From the NCBI GenBank assembly GCA_943737045.1, contig CALSFV010000226.1, positions 62,001-126,000 on the forward strand: a stretch of DNA of 64,000 nucleotides. The letters run 5' to 3'. Below, piece by piece: positions 12,101 through 22,080 of the stretch. Source of the DNA: Parapristionchus giblindavisi (Eukaryota; Nematoda; Chromadorea; Rhabditida; Diplogasteridae). Every line of letters starts with the position of its first letter. The first letter of the stretch is position 1. The notes beneath the pieces were generated by a model that had not been told where the DNA came from, did no database searches, and saw nothing but the letters and a program-made list of their open reading frames with translations. The position numbers were made by a program, and so were the translations under genes.

Positions 12101-12627
12101 TGCCACTTAGTATATTGAAACTACAATATTGAAACAAGATCACCTGTTCGAAACCCGGCGCATCCACAATTTGTTACAGACCATACATTTTCATACCCTC
12201 ACAATATGAGTATCGACCCACTATATACGGCCCATTTTCAGGATTGACCCACTATATAACGCTCTTTTATATGCGAAAAAGTACAATTTCAGCGATAAAT
12301 AACGATTTTTCTTAATGAACCCACTATATAAAATAAATCCTGTGAGGGTGATGAAAATGTATGGTTACAGACAATGTTTCCATGAAATACTACAGGTCAT
12401 ATTTGCGCGTTTAGAATGATTACAAATTACACGGCATTTTATAGTGGACCAAGCGTGGTCGACAAGTTTATATAAACAATTTCGCGACATGTTATTTTTC
12501 AGCCGTGCCAATCATAACTCGATCCAGTCAGATAGTCTCTGATATTGGTCTTTGATCTCTATCTTCATTTCAGAAAAGCAATTAATCCACTTACATCCGT
12601 GTAGAAGCGCTCAAAGTCCTCGGCCAT
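6104..12627 (-). CDS. DNAJC8: DNAJC8-like J-domain protein (splicing-associated), complete, 9 exons
   Basis: Exons in coding order: 12595-12627, 10799-10900, 10414-10537, 9622-9716, 9140-9220, 8695-8777, 7026-7101, 6815-6856, 6104-6187; all phases join and give 239 residues (human DNAJC8 is about 250). The J domain spans roughly residues 40-90, with NLNPFEVLQI leading in and HPD at 70-72. The C-terminal half is a charged helix rich in K, R and E (EEKRRNAEAAVEAAEKRK) ending in SRDERRGAWRNFQ and a lysine-rich tail, as in DNAJC8, a nuclear J-protein linked to the spliceosome. The start follows a TTTCAAG acceptor-like site, so trans-splicing is possible. It lies about 670 bp downstream of the TMEM106 gene on the same strand, so an operon is possible. 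Introns carry several transposable elements. Confidence 0.9.
6556..6759 (+). mobile_element. MITE, ATACATTTTC family, subtype with GGGTCAGTTTAT
   Basis: Begins CATACATTTTCGAGCACCC and ends with AAAATGTATG, so it has short inverted ends. The interior has repeated GGGTCAGTTTAT/GGGTCAGCTCAT units. The same sequence occurs in the opposite orientation at 31072-31274. It sits in the last intron of the DNAJC8-like gene. Confidence 0.75.
7392..7460. repeat. Cluster of short TTTCGGCA-type palindromes
   Basis: GATTTCGGCAATGCCGAAAT, TTTTCGGCGTGCCGAAAT and ATTTCGCGGCATGCCGAAAT follow each other within 70 bases; each is a small self-complementary site (TTCGG...CCGAA). Isolated copies recur at about 7770-7900. 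They flank the palindromic element at 7921-8544 inside an intron of the DNAJC8-like gene. Confidence 0.6.
7921..8544. mobile_element. Palindromic foldback element, GGGGGGCGATCG ends, 8-bp target duplication
   Basis: The two halves are inverted copies of about 290 bp meeting near 8230. The ends read GGGGGGCGATCGATTCGGCA and its complement. It is flanked on both sides by TATCTCAT (7913-7920 and 8545-8552), an 8-bp target-site duplication that fits hAT-type insertion. No transposase is present. The reading frame at 7964-8164 is part of the repeat and not a gene. Confidence 0.85.
9395..9490. mobile_element. Small MITE, GGCACACCCGAGCTAATTT / CTCTCTCG family
   Basis: Has CACACCCTAGCTAATTT at one end and AAATTAGCTCGGATGTGCC at the other, with CTCTCTCG and CGCAAGAACGGAGA inside. 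Better-preserved relatives are at 41636-41722, 53498-53612 and 63583-63693, with fragments near 22340-22390, 41070-41130, 41360-41425 and 57020-57100. All full copies are in introns. Confidence 0.65.
10943..12068. mobile_element. Palindromic foldback element, TCACGCCAGTCACGAGA ends, TA target
   Basis: 1126 bp, almost wholly two inverted arms meeting near 11508. Ends are TCACGCCAGTCACGAGA and its complement, flanked by TA on both sides. A second copy with the same ends and length lies at 18900-20028. Copy A of the segmental duplication (around 398-405) has the single uninterrupted TA, which shows both the insertion and its boundaries. It lies in intron 1 of the DNAJC8-like gene. Open reading frames inside are mirror copies in the arms and not genes. 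Confidence 0.9.
12181..12364. mobile_element. MITE, ATACATTTTC family, GACCCACTATATA subtype
   Basis: Ends CCATACATTTTCATACCCTC and GTGATGAAAATGTATGG are inverted copies. The interior has GACCCACTATATA three times. Relatives: about 3064-3197, 25993-26545, 26546-26726, 29846-30002, 32071-32243. Confidence 0.8.
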
Positions 12628-13296
12628 CTTGAAATTCAATCAATTAATCAATAATATGCGTATCACTAATCAATAATATCTCATTCTCACAAGTATAATC
12701 GATTGATTCGAAACAATTTCTTTACGCTACCGTAGCGAAATGAAACATGGTAAGTTATTATTTTATTCAATAAGTAAATCGGTACATTTCTTCAGATTAA
12801 TACAACGTATAAAGAGTAGAACCAGATCTAGACAACCAATCAATAAATCGATAAATCAATCAATAAAGGCACATGGGACTAGACATAGTGACTGTAATCA
12901 ATATGGAGGAAGAATCATGAGGGCTAAGTGAATGACTTGGGTTTATAATACATGGGAGATTGGAAACACTAACCATCGGGATAAATCAATAAATCATGAG
13001 AACGATTATTGTCGACCAAAAAAAAGAATATGAATACAAGTATAAATGATGTTAAAGTATGTGAATATTGTGTATGCCAAAGTGTGTGATTGAGCAAAAG
13101 ATAGTGGATACTGTAGTTGGGAATACTGGGAATGGTTGTTTACGGTAATCTAATGTACGGAATATCGATCGAAATGAGAAATCAGTAGAGCAAATTAGGT
13201 ACAGCAAGAATACTTCAGTCATGCAAGAGTGTACAAGCTTATACAGGAAAAACGATCGATACAATCAATTATCGATCCGAGGAAGGCAATTATCGA

Positions 13297-16200
13297 TTAA
13301 TATGGAGATGTGCAGTTACCGGAGGGAATGCAGCACACTTGCTGCACGGCAGACATCGAGATCTGCAATTGTAAAATTTAAATATGGCTACAACAGAAAT
13401 AACTACACAACAAGCTGATTCCCTGTTTCAAGAGCTAGTAATATTAGGTTGTCGGGAAAGTCTTGATAACTTTTTCAATCGTTTATTTCTCGAAGCAAAG
13501 AGAAGTACATTATGGGTTATATGCTCCATCATGATCAACAAATGTAGCACCAACGTTCGGTCAATGTGTGATGCCCCTCGTTGTAGAACCCAGCTGGGCG
13601 CGATATAAAGTATTGCTTGAGTGCAGACTCGACACTTCCACGGAACTTGAAGGTCCTATCTCGAAGGGCACGGGCCAGGCTTGCGAAAAGGTAGTATTCT
13701 GACGGGGCCAAGTCAGGAGAATACGGGGGGTGAGGGAGAACCATCCATCCTTATACGGGCAGTTCCTGCCTGACTTTATTGGAGACATGGTAATGGACGC
13801 TATCGTGGTGATAATATACTTTTTTGTCCTTCAGGCTTGAATGATCGACTACCTTCATCATATTCCGTAGTTGTGTGAAGCACTTGGCCCTGGTAATTCT
13901 CATACCCTCGGGGAGCAGCTGCCATCTGATCACACCATCCATTCCCCACCACACTGATGTCACGGGTTTTGGGGGGGGGGGGGCGCAGGTTAGGTTTGGG
14001 GGCATCCTGTGGGGTTTCTCGTTGTTCAACCCACTCGGCTCACCTGTGGTTGTTATCGTAGTAGACCCACTTTTCATCCCCCGTTATGAGCCGGTCCAGC
14101 CATCGATCCCCAGGGTGGAGAGTGGGATGGGTAATGGAATCATCGATTCGACAATCAAGGTTGGTTTTGGTGTAATCGTGGGGTATGAATCGACCGAGAA
14201 ATTTTCTTATTCCAATGGATTTCCGATATTCCTCGACTGTGCTATGGTGGACTCCAAGTGTGACGACTACTTTACGGACACCTTGAAATGGGTCCGATTC
14301 CACAAGTTTCTTCAACGTGTCCAAATCCAACTCACGGGGTCTGCCGTTTATGGAAGGAAATGTCGTTTCCTTTGAAGCGATGGAACCAATTATTGATGGT
14401 GTTGTAGTGTGGGCATGTGTGCCATAAAAAATCTTCAGGAGGGTATCCGAATCCTTCATCGTGGTGTCGGATAGGAAGAGGTAAAGTGGAACATCGCGGT
14501 TGTAAAAATCACTAGGGACGTACATCGTTGCACTACTACAGCCTGACTGATGGGAATGGAATGGGGAGTTGTTTACTGCAAAGGTCCCTCACTGCTTGGT
14601 ATTCACTAGTAACGAGAGAAAACCAGAGTGCAACTGCGACACACAGTGGAAAGGCAAATAGAGTTATCAAGACTTTCCCGACAACCTAATACTTGTAAAA
14701 TCTAAGAGGATATTGCTGCTTCCTTCTCAAGGAATAAATGAAAACTAGTTTTGAACATGAACAAGAAGAGAATTGTAAAATATTATAAAAAATCAATAAT
14801 GTAATTTGAAAAATCGATAAACCTGTTCTCGATGATTAAAGTACATAAGCGTGACGATGACATCAAACTGCATGTTCACGTAGAGCGACGTCAGTCGAGA
14901 GAACGACGCTGTACAGTACTCACTGCAAATATAAATATTAATAATAATAATAAATTGATGCGGATAACTTAGAAATAGTGAACAATTGATGTCATACGTG
15001 GGCAACCTTTGCCGCTGGAAATTAAAATCGGGTGGGTCGGGCGCAAAATCGAGTTGCTCTGTAGCAAAAATGCAATTCTTGAGTGAATTTTGGCAAATTC
15101 ACTTTTGCTTGAAAGTTGATGACATCGGGTGGATCGGGTGCTAAAACCGGGTGGGTCTTGTCGACAGCGGCAATGGTGCCCAAGTATGATTGATGTCGTG
15201 GTGAATTACATAAACTACGATGACACAACTTACAAGGGAACTATGTAACCTTACCACAAAATTCTCTAATTTTGATACCTTGACGTAAATCTTCATGGGG
15301 CAAGGATCCCTAAAAGCTAGTTCATCAGAATCACATTCGCGTTTTAAGTCCATTTTTAGGCTTCTGAAAAAAGCACTAGATTTGCCTCTCATCCCCTCGT
15401 TCTTGGCTGCGGAATAGACTCTCGGAAGTGTGTTCATTGAGAGAACTGGCCGAGTGGTGTAGTGGTCTGGAGCGCTTGCGCTTACTCCGATTTTTGGTGG
15501 TTCAATTCCTCAATGAGAGCAAATATTTTTGCTGTTTTTTTCTGTGCATTGTAAAAACGATATTTTTACTTTGAAAAATAGTTTTCACCGAAACAATAAT
15601 ACAATAACTTTCAACTATCAAAAGAACTATGGAAATTAAAAAATTAACAGAGTTGATGGGATATATGAACCCATATCTATCCCAATTCCACAGTGGACCT
15701 TGTTAATTTTTTAAATTTCCAAAGTTGTTTTCTTCGTTGAAGGTTATTACATTATTGTTTCGGTTGAAGAAAATATTCAAAGTAAAAATATCGTTTTTTT
15801 ACTTTGAAAGTAGAAGGGCTACATGAGCACGATGCCCATAATCAACATCTATGGAGATTTCTCCAGAAAAAAAATGAAATGAAAATGATCACCCTTATAA
15901 AAGCCATAGGAAATGAAATCAGCAAACAGAGAAAATGAGAATGACCAGTATAATTGGGATAGATGTGGGTTCATGTAGCCCTTCTCCTCTGTTAATTTTT
16001 AAATTTCCATAGTTGTTTTGATAGTTGAAGTTTATTGCATTATTGTTTCTGTTAAAACTAATTTTCAAAGTAAATATATCGTTTTAACAATGCATAGAAA
16101 AAACAGCAAAAATATTTGCTTTCATTGAGGAATTGAACCACCAAAAATCAGAGTAAGCGCAAGCGCTCCAGACCACTACACCAATCAGCCAGTTGTCTCA

Positions 16201-19200
16201 ATGAACACACTTCCGAGAGTCTATTCCGCAGCCAAGAACGAGGGGATGAGAGGCAAATCTAGTGCTTTTTTCAGAAGCCTAAAAATGGACTTAAAACGCG
16301 AATGTGATTCTGATGACCTAGCTTTTCGGGATCCTTGCCCCATGAAGATTTACGTCAAGGTATCAAAATTAGAGAATTTTGTGGTAAGGTTACATAGTTC
16401 CCTTGTTAGGTAGCAAAGAAATCGATATTGTCTTAGCATCATCATGTCCATATTTAACCTGTTAAACCATTATCATGCGACACATCAGTTTTATAATAGA
16501 ATTTATAAATAATAACCGTTTGTTTACAAGCCTCTGGAAGAAATGGCATAGTAAGTTATTAGAGTAGATCAATGAGAGTAGTCTTAGTCATACCCAGCAG
16601 ATTTCTGTTTCAACCTCTCTAGGTTATCTCAAATTGCCATGCGTACTAATAGTTAGTTGAATTTGGAAAAAAACATCAACATTAATGTATCACCCCAATC
16701 AACAAGTAGCTTCTCCGTTACAACATCAAATCAAATGCTGGCGAAAAATGCGCGAGACTAATCTCGTCTCCGGTCCAAGAAAAATAATAATTTAAATAAT
16801 GAAAAAAAAACAACTAACGCAACGTAATCCTTGAGGGTGACGGTGTTGTTGAAGGCAATGGTGCCCATTCTGCCTCCATTCAGTGGAGAAACACTCATTG
16901 TTGTCGCATTGAAGCCCGAACCAATCACCTGATATACACAACCTTCATTAAAATTAAAATGATCTTCATTCCACCACTCCTGCACAAGGTGAATTCGCGT
17001 TTCGGTAGCTGCACAACTAAGCGCAGCCCGACCATCGATCAATTGGTCTTCACTAATAAGGGAAGGGTACTTGGTCATGTGTCGGAAAATCTAACAAAAT
17101 GTATATGGTTGGAAAGAGGACAAAATTCTAAGACTTTTTGGTCTTTTCGTTTTGTCGCCTCGGACTTCCTAAGGACCGAAAATCGATTTTGAAAAAGAGC
17201 ACTTCCATTTGTGAAATTTCGAGGGTCCAATGGCAGAGATATCTGTTAGATACCTCATCTCGCCTTTGCTTTCCTTTCCCAAGCAACTCGTGGCGCAGTA
17301 GGTAAGATGCTCGTCTGTAAAACTTTTGGGTGTTCAGTTTCAATGGTTCGATTCCTGTCATTGCAACTTTTTTTGCTCATTTTATTTTTGATGAAACTAT
17401 ATTTCTGTTTTGATCGATCGTTTGTGTGGACTACTATGATCTACAACCGCTTCCCATCGGATGTGGAGAACTCGTCTCGGCAACGTTAAGGTCAGTTTAT
17501 TAATTTAAATGGATGATCTCTTGCCAGTTCGTGGCCAATTGGTCTCTTCTTTCGTCGCTTCAAGCTTCGGAGTCGCCACCGTCGACGTCGTCAGTCGTCA
17601 GCAGCTTAACAGCTCCGCTTAACAGCAGCGAGGACAGCTTAACAGCTGTCCTCGCTGCAGAGTTAGCTTCTGCTTTTCTTGTTTCTGGTCCAATATGCTC
17701 CGTTATTAAATATTGGCTCGTACATTTGTTGTTAAATTGTTAATAAAAAAGAGTTTGATCAAAAATAAAATGAGCAAAAAAAAGTTGCAATGACAGGAAT
17801 CGAACCATTGAAACCGAACACCCAAAAGTTTTATAGACGAGCCTCTTACCTACTGCGTCACGCGTTGCTTTGGAAAGGAAAGCAAGGGCGAGATGAGGTA
17901 TCTAACAGATATCTCTGCCATTGGACCCTCGAAATTTCACAAATGGAAGCGCTCTTTTTCAAAATCGATTTTCGGTCCTTAGGAAGTCCGAGGCGACAAA
18001 ACGAAAAGACCAAAAAGTCTTAGAATTTTGTCCTCTTTCCAACCATATACATTTTGTTAAATTTTCCGACACATGACCAAGTACCCTTCCCTTATAAGTC
18101 CCAATCAAAAACCAAACTCACATCAGTACTCCATGGCTGGAACTTGCTCACAATACTCGCCGTTGTGTTCTGCACCTGAACCGCGTAGTAGTTCGCGTTT
18201 GAGATGTTCACGTAATTCTGAATATGGTTCATGTATTGATTAATAGACATGCGCTCGTTTAATCGGATCTTACAGAAACCGCGTGTTCTACAAGTACAGT
18301 ATGCCACTACAAACGCTACGGTACCTATAGGTCATAAAAGATCATGTCGTAAACATTACATTTCTAAATCAATTATAAATAAATGATTATAAATAAACTC
18401 ATTTATAAACATTAACAAGTCACCATAGGTCGAAAAGTATGCTACAAAGTACCAAGCCTGACCGAATTTTGAGCCAAAATTTCACAAAAATCTAGAAACC
18501 TGACCGGATTTTGAGCCAAAATATCACAAAAATCGAAAAACCTGACCGGATTTTGAGCCCAATTTGCCAAAAATTGAAAAAGCTGACCAGATTTTGAAAA
18601 CCGATAACCTAGCTATTCGACCTATGCAAGTCACCCATAAATCATCCTCACCATGAAATGAAACTTGAGCACTTTCGGCTCCGTCTGTGATGAGATAATG
18701 TGGACTTTGTCGATGGAACGACGCTCCGAGTGCAGTTCCACCGCCCGAGGAACCAACATGAAGATCACACCTGAAATGTATTGATTAATTAATATTATTG
18801 AACCAAAAAACTAATAGGAGTAGCAAGTCTAGATAGTCTAGTCTAGTCTAGAGAACCATATTTACATGATTATCGGGCAAATCACAAGCGAAACACATAT
18901 CACGCCTGTCACGAGAAAATCGAGCTAAATTGACCATTTTTGGGAAAAAAGCGAAAATGGTGAAATGAGTTAGGACCATTTTCGGACATCTCTAGGCATG
19001 CCCTACCAGCCCCCAAAGTCTCATTATGCAATTTTCATTTTGGGGCTCAATACACCGGTTCGGTAATGTGAAGTCCCAACTTTGAGCTTGAATTCTTCGT
19101 TTCAGGTGCGTTTTAGCGCAAAAGTGTCGCAAGAGTGACCCCCGCTAATTTTTCGAGCTCTATCGATCTAAACAAACCAGAGGTCATGAAAATGCCTCTG

Positions 19201-21044
19201 AACAGAGCTACACTTCGGAGCAAATAACTCAAAAATTTAGGAAAAGGAGGTGCTCTTCTTCCAGTATGTTATTAAGTTTTTCATGCGCTTTCGAATGAGG
19301 GGTTTTCGAAAAAAATACGTTAATGCGTTCGTATGGTTCATCCCCTTGGAAAATTCCTGATGATTTGAAGTCACTTTCGCCCTACCACAATCTCTCGATT
19401 CGCACACTCTCTCGCCGGAGAGTGAAAGAAATACAGGGAAGAGAAAGGGAGTAAACGATAAGTTTCATTCCACACCGCGCGCTCAAGACCGTGCGGTGCA
19501 GAATGGAATGGAATGAACTGAAAAGGAATGGGCGAGAGAGTGTGTAAAACGAGAGATTGTGGGTTTCGAAAATGACTTCAAATCATCAGGAAATTTCCAA
19601 GGGGATGAATCATACGAACGCATTAATGTATGTTTTTCGCAAACCACTCGTTAGAAAGCGTATGGAAAACTTAATAACATACTGGAAGAAGAGCACCTCC
19701 TTTTCCTAAATTTTTGAGTTATTTGCTCCGAAGTGTAGCTCTGTTCAGAGGCATTTTCATGACCTCTGGATCGATAGAGCTCGAAAAAATAGCGGGGGTC
19801 ACTCTTGTGACACTTTTGCGCTAAAACGCACCTGAAACGAGGAATTCAAGCTCAAACTTGGGACTTCACATTACCGAACCGGTGTATTGAGCCCCAAAAT
19901 GAAAATTGCATAATGAGACTTTGGGTGCTGGTAGGGCATGCCTAGAGATGTCCAAAAATGGTCCTAACTCATTTCACCATTTTCGATTTTTTCCCATTCT
20001 CAGCTCGATATTCTCGTGACAGGCGTGATATAACAAAAAATCCATTCCTATTGCGAAGAAACATATGACTGAAAAACCAAAATATGATGGAATATTAGTT
20101 CCTGTTGATTCCCGATAGAAACGCACGCAAAATTTAGAATTTTAAGACTACCCATCCGCAAAAGCGTTCAATATAATGACATTTTCTATTATCATTCTTG
20201 TACGCATACACATTTTGTCTAAAATCACTATGATTACTCACCAGAAGCGATGAGTAGGCACACGAGAACGACGACCACCACCCATCGCCATGTGTGCTTT
20301 GGTTTGAGTCGATCGTCGTTGATGGGAATCAGAGCGACCAGTGTCTCTTCCATCTCTGATTATTATTATTATTATTATTATTATTATTGTTATTATTATT
20401 GTTATTATTATTATTATTATATTGTATTATTTACTATAATATAATTATATGGGCATGGTGCTAACAAGGGAAGTGAAAGTAATATCTTTTAGACATATGG
20501 ATGAGAGTATTTTTCCTGGATAGCTATAGACAATGTAAGGTCGGAACCAAAAAATCAGCGGCTGGCATGCACTTTCCGATTTTATATAATTAATTAAAAT
20601 TTGTACATTCGAACGCACTGTTTTCAGGCTGTGTAGGCGATGAAATAATACTCCCCTCGTAGTGCCCTTGAAAGAGCACTGAAGACATGTGTTTTCCTCT
20701 TGATCATTATGTGGGAGGTTCGAATACACCTATGGACATTTTTCTTTTGCTGATTTTTGAACGTTTCGGACTTGTAATTTTGATCAGAAAAAAAAATTAA
20801 AAATCTTTTTCATAATTTTTATGTAGCTGTTGTTCTTGAATGCCATCATTTAGGAAAGCAAAAAATAAAGCAACATTTCGTTTACTAGCATAGATCATTT
20901 GATTTTGGGAAAGAGTTTATATGTATGTACCAAGCGACTACGGAGGAATAACATTTTGATAATTTCTTCATACGATGTTTGGACAAACTTCCCAAACTAC
21001 TCTTCCTTTACACGGGGGACAATGAATCAGTCAGAATAATAATA

Positions 21045-21128
<84 letters not shown>

Positions 21129-22028
21129 TTATCACGTCAAGCGATCATCGCTAGGTGGGGATGGACGAAGTGGGGATGGAATCAGTGAGATTATTTTTTG
21201 AAATGCCCCAAATGTGATTGAACAGCCTTATTTTTTGCTTTCCTAAATGATGGCATTCAAGAACAACAGCTACATAAAAATTGTGAAAAAGATTTTAAAT
21301 TTTTTTCTGATCAAAATTACAAGTCCGAAACGTTTTAAAATCAGCAAAAGAAAAATGTCCATAGGTGTTTTCGAACCTTCCACATAGTGATCAAGAGGAG
21401 AACACACTACCACTACACCACGTCGCCATGTCTTCAGTGCTCTTTCAAGGGCACTACGAGGGGAGTATTATTTCATCGCCTACACAGCCTGAAAACAGTG
21501 CGTTCGAATGTACAAATTTTAATTAATTATATAAAATCGGAAAGTGCATGCCAGCCGCTGATTTTTTGGTTCCGACCTTACATTGTCTATAGCTATCGAG
21601 GAAAAATACTCTCATCCATATGTCTAAAAGATATTACTTTCACTTCCCTTGTAAGAGTAACACTTGATGGGAAAAGTTTGAGAATAGAAATGATTTGTGT
21701 GACACAAATCTCACAGGCCGCTAACATGATATGACTAATGGCAGAATTCACTCTGCATATACCAATAATTAATAAATAGATTACCTTTTACCAATTATGA
21801 CTGATTTAGAGAGTATAAATCGCAAATGCTACATCGCACACCTATTCCCAGATATCTAACACACACTAATGGTGGATAACAGCAACAACAACAATAATAA
21901 TAATAATAATAGTAACAATATTGTTAATATAATTATTATTAATAAAAAAAGAGTACGCACGTGAAATCGCAATTCTCAATTGCCATAACTATATGTAACA
22001 AAGAAGCGTCGCGAAACCAGCAGGTTAG

Positions 22029-22080
<52 letters not shown>

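Larger units (their letters stand above)
10408..16960. repeat. Segmental duplication, right copy (copy B)
   Basis: Counterpart of 1-2740. The same exon series and spacer are present but interrupted by three later insertions (10943-12068, 13444-14689, 15233-16405). Because copy A keeps the uninterrupted sequence, it gives the empty-site state for each insertion. Confidence 0.9.

Noticed and set aside
17790..18023. Frame starting MTGIEPLKPNTQKFYRR, mirrored at 17128-17361
   Set aside because: It reads the antisense of the tRNA-like module and the arm of a palindrome; both copies are explained by the inverted repeat.
20979..21188. Poly-isoleucine reading frame
   Set aside because: It is a translation of an (AAT)n microsatellite; similar poly-Tyr, poly-Asn and poly-Ile frames at 20250, 21939, 29315 and 29425 are rejected for the same reason.
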